From contig CADBWP010000001.1 of the NCBI GenBank assembly GCA_902798365.1, positions 39,344 to 103,343 on the forward strand: 64,000 nt of DNA, in the 5' to 3' direction. The stretch is from an uncultured Ruminococcus sp. GTDB lineage: Bacteria > Bacillota > Clostridia > Oscillospirales > Acutalibacteraceae. Of the stretch, positions 33,525 to 41,440 are shown one piece after another. The translations under genes and the position numbers were made by a program. The notes under the pieces were generated by a model that worked only from the letters and a program-made list of their open reading frames with translations, did not search any database and was not told the DNA's origin. The number at the start of each line of letters is the position of its first letter. Position 1 is the first letter of the stretch.

Positions 33525-34012
33525 ACAATTCCTCCTCTGATAATTTGAATAAAGCTATTATAACATTGCTTATTTGGGTCTGTCCGCTGACCGCGTATCT
33601 TTTACAATACCGGACATCGGCTGAAAGCCGAACAAATAAACAAACAGTTATCAAAACAAAAACACAGGCGCAGCTATTCTGCGACTGTGTCGGTTTACGG
33701 GTATGATTCTGTTGTAAAAGAGCGCACGAAACAAGGCTCAATTATCCGCCGTGCTGTGCTGTGCCGTGCCGGTATAGTCCATCGTCATAGCCGTGTCAAG
33801 CCCTTTCACTATAAACGTCCGATTATATTATAACAGAAACACAATAAAAAAAGCAATAGGGGTTACCGGAATGGTAACTCTTTTTTTGAAATTTTTGCCC
33901 TTTGGGGTGGTATTCACAAAAAAGCCTTCCTGCAACGGCGGGTCATAACGCGGGCTTCGAGGTAACCTTATACGCAAACGTTAGGTGCGCGGAAAAAGCG
34001 CCCACCGGCGCA
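33525..34012. other. 490-base intergenic stretch with promoters and a hairpin but no supported gene
   Basis: Minus-strand promoter candidates are CGGACA-18-TATAAT (33586-33557) just before the pseudogene, and TTGACA-17-TATACC (33799-33771). A small hairpin GTTACC/GGTAAC (33862-33878) is followed by seven T on the plus strand. An open frame at 33505-33741 on the minus strand has no ribosome binding site or recognisable sequence, and runs through the pseudogene's promoter. Confidence 0.5.
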
Positions 34013-34057
34013 GGTCGGGAAGAAAGCTTTTCCATTGAAAAACATTTCTTCCCGACC
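33998..34057. repeat. Composite repeat: GCGCC motif plus GGTCGGG hairpin (terminator of the lipoprotein gene)
   Basis: GCGCCCACCGGCGC (33998-34011) is followed by a 45-base hairpin (34013-34057, 13 perfect outer pairs). The hairpin is the reverse complement of that at 32889-32933 with two changes, so inverted copies flank the decayed surface gene. On the minus strand it lies eight bases after the lipoprotein stop. Confidence 0.7.
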
Positions 34058-34064
34058 CGAAAAA

Positions 34065-34601
34065 TCAGTTTGTTTTTATTGAGTGAAGCAATGCCGAAAA
34101 ACGGTTTTGTATCTCGTCGCCGTCGGTCTCTTCCGTCATAACGTAGCGGATGACATAAGCGTCGTCGCCGTTTTGCAGCAGAGCGCTGCCCCATGCGCCG
34201 TCCAAAAGTATCTTATACTCAAAATCGCCTATCATAAGGTCGCTGTACAGGCTTTCGTCCTCCATCAGCGTTTCTATCTTAGTGTTCTTAATATAGTTAA
34301 GCACAAGCATATAGCCGTCAAGCTCGTAGCCGCGCGCGGTGTATGCCGGGGTTTCGTCGGTGATTTCCTTATCCTCAACCGACTTGTAGCCGAACGGCTC
34401 GTTGTAGGTCAGGTCAAAAAAGGTGGCTTCGCCGCCTTGGGGAACTGTTGTTACCTCGGGCGCGGAATCGGCGGTGGCTGCCGCTGTGGTTTCGGGAGCC
34501 GCGGCGTCGCTGTTTGCGTCTTCGCCGCAGCCCGAAAGGGCAAACGCCGAAATAAGAGCCGCAAGCACGGCAAAAACCGGCGGTATGAGTTTGTTTTTCA
34601 T
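34065..34601 (-). CDS. Lipoprotein of unknown function
   Basis: The 178-residue protein has a lipoprotein signal (about 1-27; lipobox ALSGC), an Ala/Thr/Glu linker and a compact domain at about 60-178 (FFDLTYNEPFGYKS, then LLQNGDDAYVIRYVM) without a family that I recognise. It resembles small lipoproteins that carry a PsbP/DUF-like fold in Firmicutes, but this is only an impression. GAAAGAGGG precedes the ATG at 34601. It is transcribed in the same direction as clpC and lies 88 bases downstream of it. Confidence 0.75.
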   Translation of the reverse strand: MKNKLIPPVFAVLAALISAFALSGCGEDANSDAAAPETTAAATADSAPEVTTVPQGGEATFFDLTYNEPFGYKSVEDKEITDETPAYTARGYELDGYMLVLNYIKNTKIETLMEDESLYSDLMIGDFEYKILLDGAWGSALLQNGDDAYVIRYVMTEETDGDEIQNRFSALLHSIKTN

Positions 34602-34688
34602 GTTATCCCTCTTTCGTTTTGATTGCGTCAAAAGGATTATACCACACCGCCGGTCGTTTGTCTATATGGTTATTATTCTGTTTTGGAA

Positions 34689-37130
34689 TTATTCTTCTTC
34701 AAAGGTAAAGCTTCCGTCCGCATAGCCGCAAACCACCTTGGAGCCTTCGGCGATCTTGCCCTCGAGTATCTGCTCGGAAAGCGCGTCCTCTATCTCGCTT
34801 TGAATGGCGCGGCGCAGGGGTCTTGCTCCGTAGCTGTCGTCAAAGCCCTTGTCGGCAATAGCGGTAACAGCCTCGTCGGTAAAGCGAATGGTGATGTTCA
34901 TAGCCTCAAGACGCTTTGCAAGGGTGTCAAGCATTTTGCCTGCTATCTGCTTTATCTCGTCCTGAGTAAGCTTGTTGAACACGATGATGTCGTCAACACG
35001 GTTGAGGAACTCGGGGCGGAACACCTTTTTAAGCTCGCCAAGCACAAGGGTCTTTACGTCCTGAGTTTCGGCGTTTTCGTCGTTTTGGGTAAAGCCGAGG
35101 GACTTTTGCCTGTCGGTGATGAGCCTTGCGCCGACGTTGGAGGTCATTATTATAACGGTGTTTTTAAAATCGACCGTTCTGCCCTGACTGTCGGTGAGGC
35201 GACCGTCCTCGAGGATTTGAAGAAGCATGTTGAAAACATCGGGATGAGCCTTTTCGATCTCGTCGAACAGCACCACCGAATAGGGCTTTCTGCGAACCTT
35301 TTCGGTGAGCTGACCGCCCTCGTCAAAGCCGACATAGCCGGGCGGCGAGCCGATGAGCTTGGAAACCGTGTGCTTTTCCATGTACTCGGACATATCGAGG
35401 CGGAGCATTGCGTTTTCGTCGCCGAACATCGCCTGGGCAAGCGCCTTGCACAGCTCTGTTTTGCCCACGCCCGTGGGTCCGAGGAAGATGAAGGAGCCTA
35501 CGGGACGCTTGGGGTCCTTAAGACCTACCCTGCCGCGGCGGATAGCCCTGGCGATGGAGGTGACAGCCTCGTTTTGACCCACTACCCTTTCGTGCAGAAC
35601 CTGCTCCATGTTGAGCAGGCGCTCGCTCTCCTCCTTGGTGAGCTGTACAACGGGAATACCCGTCCAGTCGGACACGATTCGCGCGATGACCTCGGCGGTA
35701 ACCTCGCCGCAGCTGTCCTTTTGCTTTTCGTGCCAGCTTTTGTTAGCCTCGTCAAGGCGCTGCTGAAGCTCCTTTTGCTCGTCGCGGAGCCTTGCGGCGC
35801 GCTCAAAATCCTGCTCGTTGACGGCGCTCGCCTTTTCGTTCTCGATTTCCTTTATTCTGTCGGCAAGCTCCTTTACGCTGTCGGGCGAGGTCATTGAGGC
35901 GAGGCGAACCTTTGAAGCGCCCTCATCAATCAGGTCTATCGCCTTATCGGGCAGATAGCGGTCGGCAATGTAGCGCGAGGAAAGCTTTACCGCGGCGTCG
36001 ATAGCCTCGTCGGTGATCTTTACCTTGTGGTGAGCCTCGTAGCTGTCGCGCAGACCTCTGAGTATCTCTACCGCCTGCTCGGGAGTGGGCTCGCCGACCT
36101 TTACGGGCTGGAAGCGCCTTTCGAGAGCCGCGTCCTTTTCGATGTATTTTCTGTATTCGTTGAGCGTGGTGGCGCCGATGACCTGAAAATCTCCGCGCGC
36201 AAGCGATGGCTTTAAAATATTTGCCGCGTCCGCGCTGCCCTCTGCCGCGCCCGCGCCGATGATGGTGTGAAGCTCGTCGATAAACAGGATAACGTCGCCG
36301 GACTTTTTGACCTCGTCGATAGCCGCCTTTATGCGCTCCTCAAAGTCGCCGCGGTACTTTGCGCCTGCTACCATGCCCGTGAGGTCGAGCGCAACAACGC
36401 GCTTATCCTTGAGTATCTCGGGCACGTTGCCCTTTGAGATCTCGAGCGCCAGACCCTCTGCCACCGCCGTCTTGCCCACGCCGGGCTCGCCGATGAGCAC
36501 GGGGTTGTTTTTGGTGCGGCGTGAAAGGATCTGAATTACCCTTTCTATCTCCTTTTCCCTGCCGATAACGGGGTCGATCTCGCCGCTTTTTGCCGCCTTG
36601 GTAAGGTCTCTGCCGAATTTGTCAAGAGCCGAGCCGCCCTGACCGGAGCCGTTTTCAAAGCCCTGAGCGCCGTCGGGATATTGCTCCTGTCCGCCTGCTC
36701 CCATGCTGTTCTGAATTGACTGAACAAGTGAGTCGGAGCTTACGCCCATGTCGCGCAGAATACTTACGGCATAGCTGTCGCTGTCCGAGAGCAAAGCGAT
36801 AAGAAGGTGCTCGGTGCCCACATAGCTGCTGCCCATGCGCGACGATGCGGCAAGCGCCGCACGCAGCACACGCTTTGTGCGCGGGGTAAAGTCGTTTGGA
36901 GTAAGGGTTGAGGGAGCCCCGGAATACGCGGACTGCATGCCAGCCTCTATCGCCTCTGCCGTTACGCCGCAGCTTTTAAGAGCTGTTGCGGCAACGCCCG
37001 TGCCCTCCTTTACAAGACCGAGCAGCACATGCTCGGTGCCCACATAGCTGAGGCCGAGCTGCTGAGCAGACTCTACCGCCATGTTGAGCGAGGTATTTGC
37101 TTTTTCTGTGAAGCCTTGGAATTTAAACAT
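34689..37130 (-). CDS. clpC: ATP-dependent Clp protease ATP-binding subunit ClpC
   Basis: The 813-residue AAA+ unfoldase feeds substrates, including proteins marked with phospho-arginine by McsB, to ClpP. Order: two Clp-N repeats (about 1-145), AAA module 1 with Walker [14 protein letters not shown] near 210, a middle domain with a UVR motif ([15 protein letters not shown] near 430), AAA module 2 with [14 protein letters not shown] near 545, and the C-terminal D2-small domain. It closes the ctsR-mcsA-mcsB-clpC operon, 42 bases after mcsB. Confidence 0.97.
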   Translation of the reverse strand: MFKFQGFTEKANTSLNMAVESAQQLGLSYVGTEHVLLGLVKEGTGVAATALKSCGVTAEAIEAGMQSAYSGAPSTLTPNDFTPRTKRVLRAALAASSRMGSSYVGTEHLLIALLSDSDSYAVSILRDMGVSSDSLVQSIQNSMGAGGQEQYPDGAQGFENGSGQGGSALDKFGRDLTKAAKSGEIDPVIGREKEIERVIQILSRRTKNNPVLIGEPGVGKTAVAEGLALEISKGNVPEILKDKRVVALDLTGMVAGAKYRGDFEERIKAAIDEVKKSGDVILFIDELHTIIGAGAAEGSADAANILKPSLARGDFQVIGATTLNEYRKYIEKDAALERRFQPVKVGEPTPEQAVEILRGLRDSYEAHHKVKITDEAIDAAVKLSSRYIADRYLPDKAIDLIDEGASKVRLASMTSPDSVKELADRIKEIENEKASAVNEQDFERAARLRDEQKELQQRLDEANKSWHEKQKDSCGEVTAEVIARIVSDWTGIPVVQLTKEESERLLNMEQVLHERVVGQNEAVTSIARAIRRGRVGLKDPKRPVGSFIFLGPTGVGKTELCKALAQAMFGDENAMLRLDMSEYMEKHTVSKLIGSPPGYVGFDEGGQLTEKVRRKPYSVVLFDEIEKAHPDVFNMLLQILEDGRLTDSQGRTVDFKNTVIIMTSNVGARLITDRQKSLGFTQNDENAETQDVKTLVLGELKKVFRPEFLNRVDDIIVFNKLTQDEIKQIAGKMLDTLAKRLEAMNITIRFTDEAVTAIADKGFDDSYGARPLRRAIQSEIEDALSEQILEGKIAEGSKVVCGYADGSFTFEEE

Positions 37131-37172
37131 AATCTTCCGCTCCTTCCAACTAAATATATTTCGATTATAGAA

Positions 37173-38162
37173 TTATTGTAGTGTTTTTCTTAAAAGATTT
37201 GCGCGCTCGATGTCTCTGTCGTGGGGAGAAAGGCTCTTGCCCAGACTGACCGAGAGCGTAGCGGGCTCCGCCTCTGTCATAAGGCGGTCGATCGTTTCGA
37301 TGCTTACGCCGGTGATCTGCCCCGACTCGATGCCCAGACGGACGTTTGACAACAGCCCCAGAGCCTCGTCGTGAGTAATGACCAGAGCCGTGCGCAGTAT
37401 GCCGAGGCTTCTGGCTATTGTGTCACGAACCTCTATGCTTTTGCAGAGCCGCTCTCTCGCCTGCTCCTCCTGAGCAACGAGCTGGGCGGTGATGTTTTTA
37501 AGGTTTTCCACAGCCGCCTTTTCGCTGATTCCCAGGGTAACCTGGTTAGAGAGCTGATACAGCGCGCCCTTGGGCTCGGTGCCTTCGCCGTGGGCTCCGC
37601 GAATGGTGAGTCCCAGCTTTGAGAGGTTGCCCGCTATCCTGCCTATCGCCTTGCTTTTTTCAAGCGCCGGCAGATGAAGCATTACCGACGCCCTCATGCC
37701 CGTGCCGAGGTTTGTGGGGCATTGGGTGAGGTAGCCGAGCTTTTTGTCAAAGGCAAACTCGAGCCTTTCGTCAAGGAGCGTGTCGAGCTTGTCGGCGGTG
37801 TCGTAAGCCTGCTCAAGCGCAAGCCCCTTGGTGATGACCTGAAGGCGGATGTGATCCTCCTCGTTTATCATTATGCTAAGGCTTTCGTCGCTGCTCAAAA
37901 GCAGCGCCCTGCCGTCGGCGCCGGAGATAAACTCGGGGCTTACAAGGCGTTTCTCAACAAGAGATACGGCATGAAGCCTGTCGAGCTCGCTCATTTTTAT
38001 GAATTTGAAATCGTCGGCAAGCACGCTGTTGCCGTTTTTGACGGCGTCTCTTATTTTCTGCGTCACCTGCTCTCTGCCCTGAGCGGACAGCTTGCAGGGA
38101 AACGGATAATCCTTAAGGTTTCGCGCAAGGCGAACCCTTGTTGAAAGTACTACGCTGCTCAT
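37173..38162 (-). CDS. mcsB: Protein arginine kinase McsB
   Basis: The 329-residue enzyme belongs to the ATP:guanido phosphotransferase fold: VVLSTRVRLARNLKDYPFP at the N-terminus and the catalytic Cys loop TQCPTNLGTGMRAS near residue 155. It phosphorylates arginines on CtsR and damaged proteins, marking them for ClpCP. Its ATG overlaps the stop of its activator mcsA by 4 bases, which fits their joint action. Confidence 0.96.
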   Translation of the reverse strand: MSSVVLSTRVRLARNLKDYPFPCKLSAQGREQVTQKIRDAVKNGNSVLADDFKFIKMSELDRLHAVSLVEKRLVSPEFISGADGRALLLSSDESLSIMINEEDHIRLQVITKGLALEQAYDTADKLDTLLDERLEFAFDKKLGYLTQCPTNLGTGMRASVMLHLPALEKSKAIGRIAGNLSKLGLTIRGAHGEGTEPKGALYQLSNQVTLGISEKAAVENLKNITAQLVAQEEQARERLCKSIEVRDTIARSLGILRTALVITHDEALGLLSNVRLGIESGQITGVSIETIDRLMTEAEPATLSVSLGKSLSPHDRDIERANLLRKTLQ

Positions 38163-38680
38163 GACTGACCCTCCGTTTCCTTTATTTTATCCCGAAGCTC
38201 GGCGGCAAGCTCAAAGTTCTGCTCCTTTACCGCCGCGTCAAGCTGTACCTGCAAATCCTTTATTATATCTGCGGTTGTTTTTTCGGCGGGCTTTTGCGCC
38301 TGCCGCGCCGTTGCCGCCGCGCTGTGCTTGCCGCAATGCGTTGTGTTGCCGTGCATTCTTCTTATTGAGGGATAGAGCCTGTCGGCAAACAGCTCGTAGC
38401 AATGTGCGCAGCCGACCTGACCCGTTTTGGCTATCTCGGAATAGGTGCTGCCGCAAAACTCGCAGCGCGTAGCCTGCGTTCTGGCAGGAAGCACGTTGGT
38501 AAAAAAGCTGCCCAGCAGGTTGGAAAACTCGCCCTCCGGGTCGCCGAAAAAGCCCGTATAACCCATTTTTTTGGCGCAGTCGCCGCAAAGGTCGTACTCC
38601 TTAAGCTCGCCGTTGATTATTGTTTTTACATGTGTGTTGGCGGTGTTTGCTCCGCATTTCTGACATTTCATTTCATTCAC
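38159..38680 (-). CDS. mcsA: McsA, zinc-binding activator of McsB
   Basis: The 173-residue protein has four CxxC pairs in two zinc fingers (CQKCGANTAN and CGDCAKKMG; CEFCGSTYSE and CAHCYELF) and a C-terminal UVR motif (VKEQNFELAAELRDKIKE). It activates the arginine kinase and keeps CtsR silent until heat or metal stress. It lies between ctsR and mcsB in the standard order. Confidence 0.96.
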   Translation of the reverse strand: MNEMKCQKCGANTANTHVKTIINGELKEYDLCGDCAKKMGYTGFFGDPEGEFSNLLGSFFTNVLPARTQATRCEFCGSTYSEIAKTGQVGCAHCYELFADRLYPSIRRMHGNTTHCGKHSAAATARQAQKPAEKTTADIIKDLQVQLDAAVKEQNFELAAELRDKIKETEGQS

Positions 38681-38706
38681 CTCTTGTTATTATTTCATTT
38701 ACCTTC

Positions 38707-39159
38707 CTAACAGTTCAGGGCAAGCAGCATGTTCTTGAACAGATCGGCTCTCACTACGTCGCGCTTTATCTGCTCCACGTTGTGAAGCGTGCGGTCGGAC
38801 AGCGCCGACGCTATTATTCTTGCGGTTTGCAGCTCTATCATTCCGCGCTGCAGCATGCTTTTTATCATAGCCTCTGCCGCCGCCTTATCGACCGAATCGC
38901 CCACGGAGTTTACGATGTGCATTATCGCGGTGCCCTTGTCGGTTTTTACACGGCTTATGCGGATGTAGCCTCCGCCGCCGCGGCGGCTCTCTACTATGTA
39001 ACCCTGCTCGGGCGTGAACCGCGAGGTTATTACATAGTTTATCTGGCTGGGCACGCAGCCCAGGCTGCCTGCAAGCTCGTTGCGCTGGATTTCCGCGCTG
39101 CCGTCCTGCTGCTCGAGCATCTCTAAAATATACTTTGCAACCAAATCACTCATTCTCAT
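38707..39159 (-). CDS. ctsR: Class III heat-shock repressor CtsR
   Basis: The 150-residue repressor has the winged-helix with the glycine-rich wing ESRRGGGGYIRI that senses heat directly, and the N-terminal MSDLVAKYILEML. It binds tandem heptads (A/G)GTCAAA and represses its own operon and clp genes; McsB inactivates it under stress. Two such boxes sit in its promoter (39214-39246), showing autoregulation. First gene of the operon. Confidence 0.97.
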   Translation of the reverse strand: MRMSDLVAKYILEMLEQQDGSAEIQRNELAGSLGCVPSQINYVITSRFTPEQGYIVESRRGGGGYIRISRVKTDKGTAIMHIVNSVGDSVDKAAAEAMIKSMLQRGMIELQTARIIASALSDRTLHNVEQIKRDVVRADLFKNMLLALNC

Positions 39160-39200
39160 TTTGATTCCTTCTTTCCCCTGTCCTTTCGGACTTTGATTAT

Positions 39201-39246
39201 ATTATATCGGCAAGGTCAGAGAAAGTCAAAGTCAAATAAAGTCAGA
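39201..39246 (-). promoter_or_regulatory. ctsR operon promoter with two overlapping CtsR boxes
   Basis: Minus-strand TTGACT (39229-39224), 17 bases, TATAAT (39206-39201). Read on the plus strand, GGTCAGAGAAAGTCAAA (39214-39230) and AGTCAAATAAAGTCAGA (39230-39246) each match (A/G)GTCAAA-nAn-(A/G)GTCAAA with one mismatch. They cover the spacer and -35. Confidence 0.88.
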
Positions 39247-39248
39247 AA

Positions 39249-39272
39249 AGCATAGGCGATCTCACCTATGCT
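39249..39272. terminator. Bidirectional hairpin between the CtsR boxes
   Basis: AGCATAGG (39249-39256) and CCTATGCT (39265-39272) form eight pairs with an eight-base loop, followed by CTTATTTT (plus) or TTTTC (minus). It probably ends minus-strand transcripts from 39442-40147 before the ctsR promoter. Confidence 0.6.
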
Positions 39273-39317
39273 CTTATTTTCTCGCGTTTACTCTCAAATA
39301 CTTAATTTTTAAATTTT

Positions 39318-39340
39318 TTTGACTTTCTTTGACTTTGACC
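39318..39340 (-). promoter_or_regulatory. Additional perfect CtsR box upstream of the ctsR promoter
   Basis: Read on the minus strand, AGTCAAA-GAA-AGTCAAA (39334-39318) is a perfect consensus box; a further GGTCAAA overlaps at 39340-39334. It lies about 90 bases upstream of the -35, beyond a hairpin, so its target is unclear: auxiliary site or relic. Confidence 0.7.
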
Positions 39341-39441
39341 TTCAAAAAGCCGGTAGGCGCTTTCTCCTAAATGACTATACAAATATTGTTCTTACGTGTA
39401 AATTGAAAACCGCCCTGCCGTAGCAGAGCGGAAAAACAAAG

Positions 39442-39633
39442 TCATATTCCTCTTCTTACAGATTTTACACAGGCGGGATCGGTGCACCTGATGATTTCAA
39501 GGGAGCCGTTGGTTTCATAAATCAATGGTTTACCGCATCTTGGGCATCTTAACTGTATTTTGCCGGTTTGCAGAAACTGCCTTACCGCCCTGTTCAACGT
39601 ATCATATTCAATTGTCGTAACTCTGTCAGCCAT
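39442..39633 (-). CDS. Small zinc-ribbon-like protein
   Basis: The 63-residue protein carries CPRCG near residue 30 and CTDPAC near residue 50, a likely single zinc site, preceded by a basic helix (DTLNRAVRQFLQTGKIQ). I recognise no family. Its start overlaps the stop region of the metallopeptidase-like gene by 8 bases and a GGAGGGTGC ribosome binding site lies within that gene's end, so the two are coupled and may act together. Confidence 0.7.
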   Translation of the reverse strand: MADRVTTIEYDTLNRAVRQFLQTGKIQLRCPRCGKPLIYETNGSLEIIRCTDPACVKSVRRGI

Positions 39634-40147
39634 AAAGCACCCTCCTAATAAATTGATTAAATACGATTGTAATTCCGGCTTCTTCGGCGCGGCTCAGAGA
39701 ATCACGTATAAGCAACAGCCTGTCTTCACGTGATAATCCGGGTGAATTTTTTGCCGCAAAATAGCTTGCTCTAAACTCATCTGACCATGTTCTTGCCATG
39801 ATCTTGCTTATTGCGTCGGGTGAATCGTCACTATCTTCTTTTAAATACTGTTCTCTGAACGGTCGGTGTCCGTAATACTCATGTGCAAGCACGGCACGAA
39901 CCGATAACAGATCCCTCGGGTGTTGTGAGGATCTGTCGGGAAAAACATTGCCTTTTATGTGTATTTTTCCATCACTTGCCAAAAAACAGGTTCCGCGTGC
40001 AAAGTCGCTGTTAAAAACAAACTCATCCGGGTCGGCTCCGATTGCTCTGATTTCACCCTTTATATACTCTATATCATCCATGGTCAGTTTATACATGGGT
40101 GAACGACGATTACCGGACGCCGAATGCAGCTCGTTATTGTTGTTCAT
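39626..40147 (-). CDS. Zinc metallopeptidase-like protein (HEYYGH), unknown function
   Basis: The 173-residue soluble protein contains AVLAHEYYGHRPFREQYL near residue 90, an HExxH-type zinc site, followed at about 130 by WSDEFRASYFAA, where the Glu could be the third ligand. Upstream sections (IRAIGADPDEFVFN, GNVFPDRSSQHPRDLLS) look like the core of a small domain that I have no name for; similar stretches may occur in polymorphic toxins. The start is set at 40147 because the longer frame begins inside the promoter -35 (40210). No signal peptide. It pairs with the zinc-ribbon gene that follows. Confidence 0.65.
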   Translation of the reverse strand: MNNNNELHSASGNRRSPMYKLTMDDIEYIKGEIRAIGADPDEFVFNSDFARGTCFLASDGKIHIKGNVFPDRSSQHPRDLLSVRAVLAHEYYGHRPFREQYLKEDSDDSPDAISKIMARTWSDEFRASYFAAKNSPGLSREDRLLLIRDSLSRAEEAGITIVFNQFIRRVLYG

Positions 40148-40181
40148 TGCTTTTTCAATCCCCGACACTTCCTTCAATTTT

Positions 40182-40210
40182 ATTATATCATTTTCTCGTA
40201 AGTTTTGCAA
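40182..40210 (-). promoter_or_regulatory. Promoter of the metallopeptidase-like/zinc-ribbon pair
   Basis: Minus-strand TTGCAA (40210-40205), 17 bases, TATAAT (40187-40182); transcription would start near 40175. Confidence 0.7.
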
Positions 40211-40221
40211 GAATTATCGTG

Positions 40222-40253
40222 AAAAAGGCGGCAGGCAAACGCGCCCACCGCCC
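40222..40253 (-). terminator. Terminator of the zinc-ribbon/sigma region, made from the GCGCC repeat
   Basis: GGCGG and CCGCC (40227-40252) with inner GGC/GCC pairs form a hairpin followed on the minus strand by five T (40226-40222). It contains a degenerate GCGCCCACCG repeat copy. Confidence 0.65.
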
Positions 40254-40289
40254 GGTTATATAATAATTAAATTATACGGCCAAAAAAGC

Positions 40290-40571
40290 TTACTCGGCTT
40301 CTTCTTTTCTCTTTGCAAAGCACTCGCTGCAGTAATAGCTTTTACCCTCCATAGGCTTGAAGGGAATTCTTGCAGGGCCACCGCATTCTGCGCAAGTGGT
40401 ATCGTAGTACTCTCTGCTTGCCTTTACCGCGTTTTTACGGGCAAGTCTGCAGTCCTTGCAGCGCTGAGGCTCGTTTTCAAAGCCTTTTTCTGCATAAAAC
40501 TCTTGCTCGCCTGCGGTGAAAACAAACTCATTACCACAATCTTTGCAGATCAGTGTTTTGTCTTCATACAT
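40290..40571 (-). CDS. Zinc-ribbon domain protein (CxxC repeat family)
   Basis: The 93-residue protein has four CxxC pairs (CKDCGNEF, CKDCR, CAECGG, CSECF) spread along its length, matching a widespread Firmicutes family of small cytoplasmic zinc-ribbon proteins with the conserved EQEFYAEKGFENEPQRC stretch. Function unknown; binding of nucleic acid or a protein partner is likely from the fold. It is 60 bases downstream of the sigma factor gene on the same strand. Confidence 0.85.
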   Translation of the reverse strand: MYEDKTLICKDCGNEFVFTAGEQEFYAEKGFENEPQRCKDCRLARKNAVKASREYYDTTCAECGGPARIPFKPMEGKSYYCSECFAKRKEEAE

Positions 40572-40631
40572 AAGATTCTACCTCACTTTGGTAATATTTT
40601 TTGCCCTTGCAGAATTACACCGTAATACTAT

Positions 40632-41219
40632 TCAGGACATGTCAAACGAGCCGACTTTTCTGCGCACCCTTTGCAGGGCGTTGTCAACGGACTTTTCGGA
40701 AATTTTTAGCCTTTGTGAAATATTGCTGTAGCTGAGTCCCGAGGCAAACAGCATGAGCACCTCGTATTCCCTTGCCGACAATAAAGCTTTCAGTCTTTTT
40801 AACACGTGACTTAGTCGTTCCCTGTACAAAAGCTGCTCCTCGGGCGACTGCGCGCAGTCCAAAAGTGAGTCGCCTAAGCTGTCTATTTGCACAAGGGCGG
40901 ATTCGGGCACCGTTTTCAGAGCCAGCGAGCGGCGCAGTATGGAAATATACCTGCGCTCAACGATCAGCGACATATAGCTTTTGAACGAAGCGCCGCTGTT
41001 TTTGTCGAAGGTTTTGCAGGCGTACATCAGACCCAACAGACCTTCCTGTACAAAATCCTTCTGATCCCACCCCTGAACCGAGTACTTGCGCGCTATGCAG
41101 CCGATTTTGCCGCTGTAGCGAACAACAAGCTCGTTGAAGGCATTGTCGATACCGTCTTTTGAAAGTTCGGCAAGAACATCATCTGAAAGGCTTGAATACA
41201 ATCCTTTGATAATTGCCAT
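40632..41219 (-). CDS. Sigma-70 family RNA polymerase sigma factor, SigH-like
   Basis: The 195-residue sigma factor has region 2 (KDFVQEGLLGLMYACKTFD, about 60-80, and SFKSYMSLIVERRYISILRR) and region 4 (SAREYEVLMLFASGLSYSNI, about 150-170, then KSVDNALQRVRRK). Region 2 and overall layout resemble Spo0H/SigH, the early sporulation sigma factor, which in Firmicutes often lies near the clpC operon and cysS. It is somewhat shorter than SigH of Bacillus (about 218), so another alternative sigma of the group is possible. GGGGG precedes the ATG at 41219. Confidence 0.8.
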   Translation of the reverse strand: MAIIKGLYSSLSDDVLAELSKDGIDNAFNELVVRYSGKIGCIARKYSVQGWDQKDFVQEGLLGLMYACKTFDKNSGASFKSYMSLIVERRYISILRRSLALKTVPESALVQIDSLGDSLLDCAQSPEEQLLYRERLSHVLKRLKALLSAREYEVLMLFASGLSYSNISQRLKISEKSVDNALQRVRRKVGSFDMS

Positions 41220-41376
41220 TATGTACCCCCGCTGCAATGATATCCTATAACAAGATTTTATAATATTTTTTCGCATATGTCAATATTTTTCTATTTTTTC
41301 AGTACATTTGCATTATAATATTCTAAGATTTTATGCAATTTAGATAATATTTATGGTAAAGCATTAAAACTAAATA

Positions 41377-41405
41377 TTGCTATTCGGACATTTTAGTGCT
41401 ATAAT
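41377..41405 (+). promoter_or_regulatory. comM promoter
   Basis: TTGCTA (41377-41382), 17 bases, TATAAT (41400-41405). The region between it and the divergent sigma gene is very A/T-rich. Confidence 0.65.
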
Positions 41406-41440
41406 AGGCTTAAAGCACATTTTTTAAAGGGTGGCTCGGT

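Noticed and set aside
33505-33741. Minus-strand open frame of 78 codons before the surface pseudogene
   Set aside because: TTG start without ribosome binding site, runs through the promoter and ribosome binding site of the next gene, no recognisable sequence.
40148-40210. Extended start of the HEYYGH gene at 40210
   Set aside because: The TTG is the -35 hexamer of a good promoter whose -10 falls within the extension.
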